Below are positions 23,765 to 35,420 of a stretch of 64,000 nt of DNA, piece after piece. Source of the stretch: Riptortus pedestris (taxonomy: Eukaryota > Arthropoda > Insecta > Hemiptera > Alydidae); assembly GCA_019009955.1 (NCBI GenBank), contig CM032232.1, forward strand, positions 58,245,501-58,309,500, in the 5' to 3' direction. The number at the start of each line of letters is the position of its first letter. Position 1 is the stretch's first letter. The notes beneath the pieces are model-generated. The model saw only the letters and a program-made list of their open reading frames with translations, ran no database searches and was not told the DNA's origin. The position numbers were made by a program, and so were the translations under genes.

Positions 23765-24055
23765 TGTCTGTTAACGCTCTAGCGGTCGTAATTTTTGTTT
23801 GATCGTTACCAAACTCGATATTTAAAGTTTTATGCAAAATGACAGATCAAGTTCACTAATGGCTGAAATCGGACCAGTGGGAGGGGGGGTTTAGACGGGG
23901 GATTTTCGAAAATTCGAAATACGGGTATCTCCGTTACCATACGTCGGATCAAAACATTGCATAGAACCAATCTTATTGTAAATTAAATTTACTATAAATA
24001 TTTATCTACATATTTATTCTGTATCTTGAATATTAACCGAGATATTTGCATTTTT
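23289..24055. mobile_element. Mosaic of HINE pieces with (TA)n(TG)n
   Basis: A 5' piece on minus (23289-23388) is followed by a second-subfamily core on minus (about 23390-23600), then a plus-strand copy from its 5' half through core (23605-24055). The last carries TA 23679-23721 followed directly by TG 23722-23762. Boundaries are approximate. Confidence 0.6.
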
Positions 24056-24173
24056 AGCAGATTTCCCTTAGGGGAAATCAGCTATTGAGGTCGTACTCAT
24101 GACGCGAGTTTCGAAAAATTTCCTCAAATGTCCATCGATCCTACCCAGGAGATGACGAAAATGAGGTCCGTTC

Positions 24174-24213
<40 letters not shown>

Positions 24214-24298
24214 GTTTTATTGGGCAGATTTGTCTACTGGAAAACGTCACGTGGGAAATCTGCTTAGTTTACGCAGCCCCTGCGTGACGGACTTTTAT
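24056..24298 (+). mobile_element. Short HINE derivative, about 245 bp, with both ends
   Basis: The 5' palindrome, GTCCGTTCAAAA block and (TA)n join straight to a 3' end (tgggcagatttgtctactggaaaacgt-type variant, hairpin, gacggactttt). The core is deleted. The same short variant lies at about 33662-33845. Confidence 0.7.
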
Positions 24299-24690
24299 TA
24301 AATTTGGGCCGATAACGGACGACAGTTTCCCGCCAAAAGCTAGATCGACCCTTTGCCGTAACTGTTCGGCTCTCGTATGGATATTTCTCTATTGTATAAC
24401 TTCACGTGGGAAATCTGCTTAGTTTACGCAGCCCCTGCGTGATGGACTTTTTAGTTTTACATAAAATGTTTAAATATCGAGTTTCGTATCAATAAAACAC
24501 ATATAGAGCCTGCTAGAGCGGTAACAGACAAGTATATGTGTACGTGTGTGTGTGTGTGTTGCACTAGTGCGTTGTCAGACAAATAAATATACATTGTATA
24601 TAGTTTTGAACGAACCTCATTTTTGTCACCCCTGGGTAGGATCGCTGGACATTTGAAAAAGTATTTTGAAAATCAAAACTTGAGAAATAA
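24299..24690. mobile_element. HINE 3' fragment and a diverged opposite-strand fragment
   Basis: 24299-24452 on plus holds a 3' part with ccgataacggacgacag and the terminal hairpin. From 24453 to 24690 a diverged minus-strand piece contains gagcggtaacagaca and ttttgaacgaacctcattt. The nest ends 130 bp below the odorant receptor stop codon. Confidence 0.6.
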
Positions 24691-24819
24691 GCTAGGAGTA
24701 GGACTCCAACATACAACGCAATGTTAACGGTATTTAAGTATCAGTATCCGACAAACTAGTCACTCCTAGAAATCTATGTTCAACAACTTAGATCAAACCT
24801 TACCATCCTTCGCTGGAGA

Positions 24820-27800
24820 TTAAATTGCGTCCGACGTTTTCACTAGACTGGAAATTTTGTACATGGCAGAAAAAATCTGAAACCAAGATAGAAATCGGTA
24901 GCCAGTTACAAACAAGAAATAAGAATTCACGATTTCATAGTTTCTCAATATACTCACGTTTCCGTAGATCTCGAGTGAAGCTGGCATCCCAAGGAGCAGT
25001 GATTTAAGTCCCATCGGTTTCATCGTGTTAGACATCATGATTTGAAGAATTCGGTTGAATTTCTTGCCGTAGTTGAACCACGATGTATTGCACAACATAG
25101 TGAAAACCTTTTGGCTCTGCAATAATAATAATAATACAAACTCATAAGTTTAATGTTATTTTAGCAGATTTCCCTTAAGGGATCGATGGACATTCGAAGA
25201 AAATTTTCGAAAATCGCGTCATGAGTACGACCTCAGTACTCATGACCCGATTTTCGAAAAATTTCGTCAAATGTCCATCGATCCTACCCAGGAGTTGACG
25301 AAAATGAGGTCCGTTCAAAACTATATATATATATATATATATATTTGTCTGTTAACACTCTAGCGGTCGCAATTTTTGTTTAATCGTCACCAAACTCGGT
25401 ATTTAATCGTTTTATGTAAAAGAAAAAGATCAAGTTTATTAACGGCTGAAATCGGACCTGTGGGAGGGGGGTTTAGAGGGGGAGGATTTTAGAAAATTCG
25501 AAATATCTCCGTTACTATACGTCGGACCGAGAAAGTGTACGGAATCAATCTTATTGCAAATTAAATTTACTATAAATATTGTTATATGCATTTAATCTCT
25601 ATCTTGAATATTAACCGAGATATTTGCATTTTTATGAAGGCTGTGGTCGGATATTGTTCGGATTAGTTCGGCCGTTTTCGTAACTTCTCGGCTCAGGTGG
25701 AAGCTTCTTCTAAACCTTACCTGTCGTTTCTAACCTTACCTTACCTTCGTTACTTTGTGTGATTTATCACCGTCATCATCCGTCGCCCCCCCCCCTTCTT
25801 TAGTTCTTGTACTACTAAAATTTGAGTTATTAAAATATAAATTATTTTTACAATTCAGAAGCCGTTTCAGTTGGGAATTTATTAAAATTAACTGAAAGAT
25901 TTCTTATTAACGTTTGTATTTACTCATGGTGGGCTTGTATTACCAGTATGCAAATTTCTCTATTGTAAAACTTCACATGGGAAATCTGCTTAGTTTACGC
26001 AGCCCCTGCTGGTTTTTAACTTTTTATATTTCATTTACTATTTAATAATTCAGATCCTTATATAGCTATTTGCACTCATTTACTGTCTACCTAAATGACC
26101 GAATAAGAAAGAAGATTTTGTAATTTATACTACTTGAAGTTATTTGTGTAGTCAATTGGCATTGCAGCTGTCGTATTAAATGAATATAGGAAATAATTAA
26201 AAGTTTAATTTAAAATTCCATAAAGGTTTAGAGAAGTCTTTCCAGAAATTTTCCAGGAAATGAAATTCCCCACAGTTGTTGATTTTTTACCACAACAAAT
26301 CCCCAAAATGACGTCCGATTTGAAATTAAATTAATTAATAATAATAATAATTAACTGCATTTAATTATACTTTAATTTCAATGCTTACTTCAGTCATGAG
26401 GTCCTCCCCCAGAATGCAGACGTAAACCACAGAAAACTGTTCTGCAACGAATGAAACCACCAGTAGAAGAAGAATATTGATGGGTGGGACCTGTAAACAC
26501 ACAATTAATAACTATAAACAGACAATAATTTATATCCTGCAAACAGAAACATATAGACGTATGTATACAATGGATAAAAACATACAATGGACATATTAGA
26601 AATGACAACGCTGACAAACTGGCTAAGGACATTAAATGGATGACTCATTAACTGTTGCTTAAATAAAAATACCTAAATCTAAGCTCGCTAATACTAGAGA
26701 CTTAATTAAAAGTAATTAATAATAAAATAACTCAAGCACTGACAGGACCAACTATTTACATACATTTCAAGCTACTTAAAACGGCCAAATCATGTGTGAT
26801 AGACGAAGAGAACAGACATGTGGCTATATCAAAATTGACTGTAGGAAAGACCAAGAGAAAAACCCTTTCACGCAGGAGCTGCGTAAACTAAGCAGTTTTT
26901 TTCCACGTGCTGGTGTTGCTCACCTGAGAAAACCGATGAGTAGAGGGAGGAGAAGGGGGGGGGGGGGTAACTGACGGCAGTAACAAGAATGCACGAATAA
27001 CTCGCGTAATACTCGAGTTACGATAAACCGCATAGAATAACAATTATAGGCCATCAATAGTTTAACAAGACTGGTCCTGTAACATTTTCCAATACGACTC
27101 ATAATAACGGAGATATTTTGAATTTTCGAATCCCTCTCCCAAACCCCCACGATTCCAGGTCCGATTTAAGCCAAGAACGAATAGGAGCTATAGTGTGGTA
27201 TGTAATGGAAATTATCGAGTATGGTATAAATCAAATAAACCTTTTCGGGTAAAGAACGAAAAATCTTAATTGATGGCATCATGACAAAACGTATTTGTAA
27301 GTAAAAGTTCAATGAAAGCAATATTTGGTATTCAACCTTAGAATGAATTATGGGTACAGGGATTAAAATTCAATTAAACTGTTGAATATAACAAAAATGT
27401 ATACATTTGTATCAAGTTTCAATATTAATACAATTTATACTAAACTATAAAAATATTAATCTTTATTTTAAATTTTGGCAGTCCTTTATTTAAAATAATT
27501 GTCATAAAAATCGGTCAACAAGTAATTTATGATCAGGTACATTGTCAGTTTAAGGTGGGTACGTTTCTCATAATTTATAAAGAATGTCATCCTTTAATGA
27601 ATTTGCATGCCAATAAATTATAAAATATATGCTATTTAATTAGAGCGGTATTAAGACTGCTAAATTGACTTTTGAATGGTGTGTGTGTGTGTATATAAAA
27701 TTGATAGATTTAAAAAATGTATAACGAATAATTTATATAAGTTAAATGAAATAATTTAAAAAGGAAATTATTTAGTGACGAAATTCATTAAATAACATCC

Positions 27801-27886
27801 TAAAATCCCACCCTGGCTAGAAAAGGGTGGTAACCTGTAGATAACCCGTCCCAATTAGCCTGAGTTGCAAAAAGTGGACGTTAATA

Positions 27887-27973
<87 letters not shown>

Positions 27974-30900
27974 ACACATGCATACACACACACAAACACA
28001 CTCACATGCACACACACAAACATATATATATAAAACTTAGGTGTACATATATCATTAAATGAATAGTTCTGTTTAGTGGATTTACCAAATTAATGAGGTA
28101 TAGAAGCGCTCCAAAAACTGATGAAGCTAAAGTAAAGAGACTTAGAAGGTATGAACCATAATAAGGCTGGAACATCTTCATGAACCTTGAAAATTTAAAA
28201 ATACATATTTATTATACGCCGTCTTATAAATATTAGTGAATATAAATGTTATGTGTAAATATTAGTAAAATGTAAGAAACAATGATGAGGCACCGGTGGC
28301 CGCGCGGGTTAAAGCTTGAGTATATCTGCCACTAAACTTAATAATCTGAAGATAAAAAGACCTCAATAGCTGATTTCCCTCAACGGAAATCTGCTAATAG
28401 CTACAGTTTCGACCCCCGACATGTGATGACATTAGTTCACAAGTTCCCTATCAGAACGCGCTAGTGTCGCAGGGCTGTCAGTCCATTGAAGAAAACTCTT
28501 TCCAGGTCCTCCTTGGTTAACGGTGAGATCAGAGTTTTACGTAGAGAGCACCTACGTAAAACTCTGATCTCACTCGAGGCGGCTAATGCACGTCTCTTTC
28601 TGTTGCAATCGCCGTTTTCCTTTGAAAGTGACGACATTCATTTTTCTGTTTTGCGAACTCATTCATAATAATCAGGTATTTCAAGCAAAAGAGTTTATAC
28701 AATTACAAACGTGATAATGTGTTGATAAGAACAAAATGTCACGAAAGTTAAATAGATCTGAAGAGTCTAAGAAACAATCAAAACTTTGTATGGAATCATC
28801 TCAGGTTAGCAATGAGAATTAAGGCGTTGCTTTTAATACAATTGGTATGTAATGAGTCATGGATTAGATCACCATATTAACAATAGGAATTTATTCAGTG
28901 AAGTACACCCCAAATAGCATAAGTTTGTCTTTATATTGTCCAAGAACAAACCTGTAATAAAAACGTGTAATTATCGTGTAAACTTCAAACCGGCCCCTAG
29001 GTGACCAGGGATCTGTGAACTGGTGAACGGGATTTAAGAATCCCGGCAGATGGGAATTGTAGCATTTGAAGCAGTGAAGTTAAGTTGTACATTAGGATTT
29101 TGCACAATTGTTTCTGTGGGTAGGACTTCTCTCAATTCATATATCTGACAAATCGTTGACATCTTCCATCAACACTGCACCCTTTGGAATATCATGCAGC
29201 TTAGGAATCTGACTAAATGTATACTTCTGATCGGAACCATCTCAATGAATGACTATTATGAATAATTATAATAACCGGATATCGGCTACAATAAGAACAC
29301 CGGATATTCTCATTATTGGCGAGATTAATATGACTGCTGATATTATTGATATTACAGTTCCCAATGATGAGAATATGGTAAAAGTCTATGCCCAAAAGTT
29401 AAGAAAAACTGAATAATTCTCTTTTGGCCTTAAAAAAGGAAACAAGCTGAAGTCTTCTACAGTTACAGCTATTATCTTAAATACGAATGGACCTGTGCCT
29501 ACAATAATAGGCATCAATAGAACCAATAGAAATTATAAAAGAAGCACAGCATGGTTACGAGAATTGTGCACAATTTTTTAAATTCCCCTTAGCATATTAC
29601 GGATTTCTCATTGGTTGGGTTTCCACCGATGTGGATTTTACGCCATAAGAATAACCACTTTTTATAATAAGTATGTTTGAAGTTGTGACCCTCCTCTACT
29701 CTAGGGGGTAATGACCAAACTTCCCACGGGGACCAGCCCTCCTGAGAAGTGAGGGCCAATTCCAACTCACAACCTTTGTCTTCACAGTCCAACGCTCTAA
29801 CCACCCAGCTCATCCCCCAATTATGATGTATATATGTGCATAAATAGCGATGTGTACTATGAAAAGTAGCACTGAAAGCGGAGTAATTATAAATAGTTGA
29901 CTTCAATTTGAATCAGAAATTTAATTACCTCAGCAGTTCTTGATGATGCTGTATGTTGGACCTGAGGCACAAATACAAACACCTTTCAAATTCATCGGTA
30001 CTCATAAATGTCTTCTTGGGAAGAAAGTCATTCAGAGGTTTCCCGACGTTCCTGGAGTACATGAGAGACGCTCGCTTTTGAATATTCTCTATGGAATAGT
30101 TCAAGACTCTGAAGTGCACTTTCATCTGAACGGCATAGCTAATGTATATCCAGCAAGTGCATACAGCAACAGCATAAAGGATGATTATATTAAGGAAGCC
30201 GACCAAGAAGCCCAGGAAGAAGCCGAGATTGGTCCTCATGTCGTAGGGCTGGTAAAAGAGATGCGGTAGATAGGGATAGACTATCCTGGACTCCTTCACG
30301 ACTTCCGGATCTAGGAGTAGCATCTGGGAGGCGGGGAAGAGGATGCCGTTGGTGAGGGCTCCTAGGATGCAAATCGCGAAGAATATATTAGCTCTCTCGC
30401 GGATTTCGCTGGGGATCGACAACTTCAACTTCATTAGGTCTTCATCTTGTTCCTCTTCTTCATAGCGAAAAACTCCAGACTTAATTTTATCTCGTGTATC
30501 CTGAATGCTCCTGAAATATAAAAGAACCTGAATGCATAAAGAAAAGTATAGCTATATTTTTTAAATTTATTTAATAGGGCTCTACTCATTGAGTCTTTCA
30601 TAAAAAGAAAAATCTGCTAATATATGTTTTTCGGTTGGCATTATGGATCTTTAAGTTCCTTAGCCTCAGCTATTGAAGTCTTACTCATTTTTTACGTAAG
30701 GAACGATCAATTCGACATAGAACCGCCATTGTCCAAGGAGGACCTGGAATGAGTTGTCTCCAGTAGACCCATTGTTTCCGGAAGATCTGTGAAGTCCTTC
30801 CTTTCTGTCTTCTTACTGCTAACATTACTTTACAGTGTGTTGTTTAAGCTAATAGCTTTTCCTGGTGATTAAGATTTCTTTAATATTCTGAACTCATGCA

Positions 30901-32092
30901 TAAAACTCTTGGATTTTAATAATTGGAGGATTGGAAGTAAGGAAAAATTATTATAGTGTAACAGGTGAAATTATACAACTAGGCGTATTATGACGGGAAT
31001 GCGCAAAAGGGTTATAATCATTTCTGCCCCACCCCTCCCCACCTCACTTGGGTTTATGTTTACACGTGATGTAATGATTATGCTTTTAGTAATGTAGTGT
31101 CATTCTCAGAAATGTGAATTTGTTTATGTCTCATAAATAAATAATTTAAAAGGACGAACGCTGGGGAAGTGCAGCCAGTTATTACTGGTATTTACAAACT
31201 CTGTTCCGTTGATATATATTATACTGTACTGAACTTGCTATGTACCATTATGCATATAGAGTTTACTTTCCAGGCATATAAACGAGTTGTTTTAATAGTG
31301 GTTATTGAGTACCTAAAACAACCGTCGTCGTTGTTCTTAAGACGCTTTGAGGGAAAGGAACTTTTACTCATGCATAGTTCGGAATTCAGAATACTTTCTA
31401 TGATTATGGATTATATGGTCCATTATGTTATAAAAAAAGCTACATGCACAGAAGAAGGGTAATATTTAAATATTTTGGATAGTGAAGCCTTAACTTAACA
31501 AAAACTTCAATCATAAACATATCCCCAGCAACACCGGGTACACAGGCATAAATCCAAAACACTGTAACGGGGAAATGCAAAAATATTGTACGAAGTAAAG
31601 CCTTGTCAAATAAAAAATACCATCATCATTCAGTCTTAAATGAACTTCCGGGCGAAGGGAGGTACCTTAGGTAGAATATATGTACATATATAAAAAAATT
31701 TGAACGGACCTCGTTTTCGCCATCTCCTAATAGGATTGATGGACATTTCAGGAGATCTTTCGAAAATCGCTCCCGATTACGACCATCCCTTAAGGAAAAT
31801 GTGCTAATACCAACCTGTAGGTCAAGACTCTGGTTGCCAGCGTCCACATGACGAAAATGTTGAGTAGATCGGCGTGTGCAGCTGTGACCATCAGCTGCTT
31901 CTCGGGTTTGTAAACGCAGGCCAATATGCTCATGAGAATCATGTAAGTGAAAACGATGAAGATAAAGGCCCTATAGATGAGGTAGGCTGTGTTCTCGGAG
32001 ACGGCGAAACCTGCCAGAAAGGAAACCCATTTCCTGTCATTGAAGAAATCATGAGTTGTCCCAGGTATAACCTCACGCTCTCTGTTTTCCAT
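24820..32092 (-). CDS. Odorant receptor (insect 7tm_6 family), six exons, 425 aa
   Basis: Exons on the minus strand are 32092-31815, 30510-29929, 28185-28086, 26490-26389, 25116-24958 and 24876-24820. All are GT-AG with matching phases and total 1278 bp including TAA. Such receptors form ligand-gated cation channels with Orco in olfactory neuron dendrites. Exon 1 begins [17 protein letters not shown] and carries hydrophobic segments ([19 protein letters not shown]). Exon 2 encodes two more membrane segments ([34 protein letters not shown]) and ends at the family hallmark HHQELLR, read on into exon 3 as [10 protein letters not shown]. Exons 3 and 4 give [19 protein letters not shown] and [18 protein letters not shown]. 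Exon 5 has the conserved end [34 protein letters not shown]; the last exon is [18 protein letters not shown]. Length is typical and no disablement is visible. Introns hold HINE, SINE and LINE pieces. Which receptor subfamily and which ligand cannot be told. Confidence 0.88.
25160..26012 (+). mobile_element. HINE long variant with hairpin start, about 850 bp
   Basis: It lies in odorant receptor intron 4. The 5' end (ttagcagatttcccttaagg) is followed by an inverted duplication (25179-25290), then (TA)n at 25322-25344, a full core, the extra long-variant block, and a 3' end cut at 'cagcccctgctgg'. Confidence 0.7.
25179..25290. repeat. Inverted repeat of about 50-bp arms inside a HINE 5' region
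   Basis: The left arm begins ggatcgatggacattcgaag and runs to gtcatgagtac. The right arm is its near-complement, gtactcatgacccg to tgtccatcgatcc. The arms meet around 25235 with almost no spacer. Confidence 0.8.
26855..27360 (-). mobile_element. HINE second-subfamily copy, diverged
   Basis: Starts with a worn 3' hairpin (cacgcaggagctgcgtaaac) and continues with the core type also seen near 2192, 34300, 49490 and 56390. It sits in odorant receptor intron 3; the 5' end is not clear. Confidence 0.6.
27755..27890 (+). mobile_element. SINE tail fragment
   Basis: Starts ttatttagtgacgaaattcat and runs to the ATAA-rich end, which grades into (ATA)n/(TA)n at 27886-27970. Confidence 0.75.
27886..27970. 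repeat. (AAT)n followed by (TA)n
   Basis: About 11 aat units then about 25 ta units. They grow out of the 3' end of a SINE, a usual place for microsatellite birth. Confidence 0.9.
28293..28445 (+). mobile_element. Second tRNA-derived SINE type, interrupted by a HINE 5'-end fragment
   Basis: GGTGGCCGCGCGGGTTAAAGC looks like an A-box half and GTTTCGACCCCCGAC a B-box half of one tRNA-like head. Between them a roughly 43-bp piece (28360-28402) is the HINE 5' terminus (cctcaatagctgatttccct). It lies in odorant receptor intron 2. Confidence 0.5.
28523..28573. repeat. Perfect 22-bp inverted repeat with 7-nt loop
   Basis: Left arm 28523-28544 (gtgagatcagagttttacgt + ag), loop 28545-28551, right arm 28552-28573, fully complementary. 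It lies in odorant receptor intron 2 and belongs to no recognised element. Confidence 0.9.
28798..28920 (+). mobile_element. SINE head fragment, diverged
   Basis: tctcaggttagcaatgagaa, ttaaggcgttgcttttaat and aataggaatttattcagtga keep the order of the SINE head; the B box is degraded. Confidence 0.5.
29210..29530 (+). mobile_element. Non-LTR retrotransposon 3' coding fragment
   Basis: The plus strand reads [20 protein letters not shown] then [18 protein letters not shown], a stop, and after a frameshift [15 protein letters not shown]. It is the same tail as at 9797-10400 but more decayed. It sits in odorant receptor intron 2. Confidence 0.6.
29620..29825 (-). mobile_element. Third tRNA-like SINE type (tRNA-derived head)
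   Basis: The minus strand starts GGGGGATGAGCTGGGTGGTT, AGAGCGTTGGACTGTGAAG, AAAGGTTGTGAGTTGGAATTG. This is close to a tRNA with D-arm (GGTGGTTAGAGC) and T-arm regions, followed by unrelated sequence with a CCCACGGGGACC stretch on plus. It is not a functional tRNA: the T-arm is imperfect and no acceptor stem closes. A 105-codon frame across it is incidental. Confidence 0.45.
30885..31110 (+). repeat. Dispersed repeat family C, copy 2
   Basis: Parallels 51900-52060: 'gcataaaactcttgga', 'ggaggattggaagtaagg', 'gaaattatacaactaggc' and 'attatgacgggaat' occur in the same order. It lies in odorant receptor intron 1. Confidence 0.55.
31685..31809 (-). mobile_element. HINE 5' fragment directly beside the odorant receptor exon 1 donor
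   Basis: On the minus strand its 5' end (TATTAGCACATTTTCCTTAAGG, a worn version of the family start) begins about five bases into intron 1, right after exon 1 (ends 31815) and GTTGG. It runs to the GTCCGTTCAAA block and a (TA) remnant near 31685. Confidence 0.65.
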
Positions 32093-32214
32093 TTGATTTC
32101 TGTCACCCAGCTTGTATTGCGGAGAAATATACCGTAATATCTACTGTGTAGAAGCACACATAACTGATTTCGCCTGAAAAAAAAAAATGCTCCAATAAAT
32201 GTGCTGAGGTCAGA

Positions 32215-32410
32215 CATTTAAGTCAAGGCTTTGGTCTTAATCTCACATGCTAAATCTACAGCCCTGAGTTCCATTCTCACAAGGGCAATAGGAATTCATT
32301 TAGTGATGAACTCATTTAATAAAATCCTTAGCCCCACCCTGGCTAAAAAGGCTGTAACAATTAGATAACCCTTCCTAATTACACTTAGTAGCACAAAGTT
32401 AATAAACAGA
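32215..32410 (+). mobile_element. tRNA-derived SINE copy
   Basis: Head from 'taagtcaaggctttggtctt' with 'gagttccattctcac' as a worn B box; tail with 'caccctggctaaaaagg' and 'ttagataacccttcc'. Confidence 0.7.
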
Positions 32411-32744
32411 AACAATAAACCTTCTGGAGAAAGAGTTGAATACTGAATGAAATTCTCCAGAGAATATACACAAGGAGATTAAAAGTTTTGATTCACTAAT
32501 GACCTAACAAATTTAATCAGATATCACTTGAAGGCAATGCGTTAGATATAAAAAAAAATATTGGTTGCATTAAATTTAAAATTATTTCATGGAAGTTCCA
32601 CAAGACATATCAAATGAATAGTAACGAAAATATCAAGAAGATTGTCAAGTGGATGGTTCTATCCTACACATGAGATTATAGTGGCTTATCCGAGAATAGC
32701 CATGTCGCAAACTTCCCAGTACGACATCTTGGAATTATTTTAAT

Positions 32745-32890
32745 GGGGCTCAGATTAGCCAAGTGAGTTAAGGCGTTGGTCTTAATCTCACATGGTAAGC
32801 CTAGAGTGGTGAATTGGATTCCCGCCTGAGTAATAGGAATTTATTTAGTGACGAACTCTTTAAATATAATCCTTAGTCCAACCTCACTAT
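32745..32890 (+). mobile_element. tRNA-derived SINE, 3'-truncated
   Basis: Well-kept head: 'cagattagccaagtgagtta', 'ggcgttggtcttaatctcac', 'tggattcccgcctgag'. It stops after 'tccttagtccaacctca'. Confidence 0.75.
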
Positions 32891-33509
32891 TGTTTCAATT
32901 TAGTACATTTCCTCTTTAAGTACATACCGAGTCTTGGCTTGGTGTTAGTGATCTGATTCACTGATTGTAGCCACAAATCCTTACCAATGAATATTGTTCA
33001 ACAATACACTCGGAACATTTATTAGTAAAATCAGGAAGTACCTGGAACAAAGCAACAGTTAATTTTGAATTCTGGTTTCCTATATAATTATATAATGACG
33101 TGAAACGTACATTTTCAGTGTTTAAGTTTAAAACAACACAGTGGTTTAGCTCAAACTGATGTATTCAGTGAGCCGACTCAGCTTTATAATTGATGGTTTG
33201 GAAATCGTTTGAAATTCTCTGAAAGTAGCAATTTCCCCTATAACTGCCAGCAAATCTTACTAAAACATCAATCACAACTTGTTTTTATTTTGTTTATAAG
33301 AATAAAAATGGCCGCACGAAGTTATGCAAAAGTTAACAGCTGGCTGGCTGAAATGGGTTTATCTCTCGTTCCCAAGTCAGTCGGAACAAAAATCCCGTTT
33401 TTCCGTAACATATGTGAGTTGTAATCGAAATTAAAAATTAGCCATAAATTATAGAACCCTCAGAAATGTCGTAGCTAGTTTCGTTTACAAAACTTAATCC
33501 TGCCTGAGT

Positions 33510-34298
33510 ATATAAAAGTCCGTCACGCAGGGGCTGCGTAAACTAACCAGTTTTCCCACGTGAAGTTTTACAATAGAGAAATTTCACGAGAGCCGAGCAG
33601 TTAATGAAACGGCCGAACTAGCTTTTGGCGGGAAACTGTCGTCCGTTATCGGCCCAAATTTAATAAAAGTCCGTCACGCAGGGGCTGCGTAAACTAAGCA
33701 GATTTCCCACGTGACGTTTTCCAGTAGACAAATCTGCCCAATAACACCTGTATATATAGATATATATATAATTTTGAACGGATCTCTTTTTCGTCATCTC
33801 CTGGGTAGGATCGATGGACATTTGAGGAAATTTTTCGAAACTCCGTCCGTTAGCCGCCCATGATTTAATACAAATGCAAATATCTCGGTTAATATTCAAG
33901 ATACAGAATAAATGTATATAACAATATTTATAGTAAATTTAATTTGCAATAAGATTGATTGATTCTGTACACTTTTTCGATCCGACGCATAATAACGGAG
34001 ATATTTTAAATTTTCGAAAATCCTCCCCTCTAAACTCCCCCTCCCATTGGTCCGATTTCAGCCATTAACGAACTTGATCTTCCTTTTTACATAAAACGAT
34101 TAAATTCCGAGTTTGGTAACGATCAACAAAAATTGCGACCGCTAGAGCGGTAACAGACAAATATATATATATACAGTTTTGAACGGACCTCATTTTCGTC
34201 ATCTAATAGGTAGGATCGATGGACATTTGAAGAAAAATTTCGAAAATTCCGTCATGAGTACAACCTCAATAGCTGATTTCCCTTAAGGGAAATCTGCT
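33510..34298 (-). mobile_element. HINE copy carrying a nested short HINE
   Basis: 33512-33661 is the outer 3' part (hairpin end, ccgataacgg block on minus). 33662-33845 is the short core-deleted variant. The outer core resumes at about 33850 and runs to the 5' palindrome (cccttaagggaaatctgcta) at 34298, with a short TA tract near 34160. The same outer/short join occurs at 24056-24452. Confidence 0.7.
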
Positions 34299-34299
34299 A

Positions 34300-34620
34300 A
34301 AATCCGATGAGTAGCAATGGGCAGACAATAAAATCTTAATGATGACGTCATCACACAAACTTTGCATGTATCACTCAAAATAAAGGTCCTTGAAATAAGA
34401 CGTTTCATTATATATTCAAATTGTTAAAGTGCGATGTCTAAAATTGGGGGTTTACTGATGGCTGAAAACTAAACAATCCCATATATATTGGTTAATATTG
34501 AAGGTGGAGAAAACAACATTTATTGAATATTAAATTTGCAATAAGATTGGTTCTATACAATTTCTCGATACTAAGTTTAATAAAGGAAATATTTAAAATT
34601 TTCGAAATTCTCGCGATATT
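34300..34620 (-). mobile_element. HINE second-subfamily fragment
   Basis: Contains 'gggggtttactgatggctga', 'aataagattggttctataca' and 'aatttgcaataag' in family order. No clear ends. Confidence 0.5.
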
Positions 34621-34889
34621 TCGTTTCCTACTGGTTTTTCGGCAAACATCTACATAACAAAATTTGTCTATTTTTTTATATTTAAAGTAACTTTTGTTAT
34701 ATACCGAAGTATAAACAAGGTAAACGAAAAAAACTATAGCGGGAATCAACAGTTTTAAAAAGCACAAAAGACCGAGGATAAACGTGATATACGCTAAAAA
34801 TACAGCGGAATTCAACAATTTTATTAGGCACAAACGACTGAACCGAACTGAACAAAACACGGTTTTAGCAGATTTCCCTTAAGGGAGGA

Positions 34890-34990
34890 ATTTCCTTCCT
34901 TTCCTTGGACCCATACTGGCTAGAAAAGTAACCAAGATAACCAGTCTCAGTTTCAGTAGTAGCAAAAAGTGGAAGTTAATAAATAATTTA
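34890..34990 (+). mobile_element. SINE tail fragment
   Basis: 'tggctagaaaagtaacc', 'agataaccagtctcagttt' and 'caaaaagtggaagttaataa' mark the tail; it starts straight after a 20-base HINE 5' terminus (34864-34885). Confidence 0.6.
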
Positions 34991-35029
34991 ATTTAATTGA
35001 ATTTGCACTTGAATATTAATCTCGTGATT

Positions 35030-35376
35030 TTGTGCCAAATCCACATTAGTGGGATACTTCCAATCTATTAGATTCCCTTTTGATAAGAGACCGACTATTG
35101 CTCCCATAAAGCAATACACTCCAAACGAATGACTTAGATTTTTTGACATCCATGCTTATATGTTTATTAGTAATAATACTCGTTTTGCTTTAGAAGGTTT
35201 GTTTAGCAAAAACTATTCTATAGACTTCAGGACTACTATCATTTCCCTTAAGAGAAATCAGCTATTGAGGTCGTACTCATGACGCGATTTTCGAAATTTT
35301 TCTTCAAATGTTCATCGCTACATAGGAGATGACGAAAATGCGGTACGTTCTAAACTGTAAATATATATATATATAT

Positions 35377-35420
<44 letters not shown>

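Larger units (their letters stand above)
18166..24819. other. Repeat-filled interval between SPEF2 and the odorant receptor
   Basis: About 6.6 kb with no host gene recognised. It holds at least seven SINE pieces (18365-21570), then a nest of HINE copies (21655-24690). A minus-strand open frame at 18897-19193 and its plus-strand counterpart match no family I recognise. Confidence 0.6.

Noticed and set aside
29740..29825. Functional tRNA gene
   Set aside because: D-arm-like and T-arm-like parts are present but the acceptor stem does not close; treated as a SINE head.
29940..30372. Plus- and minus-strand frames overlapping odorant receptor exon 2
   Set aside because: Other frames of a clearly conserved exon.
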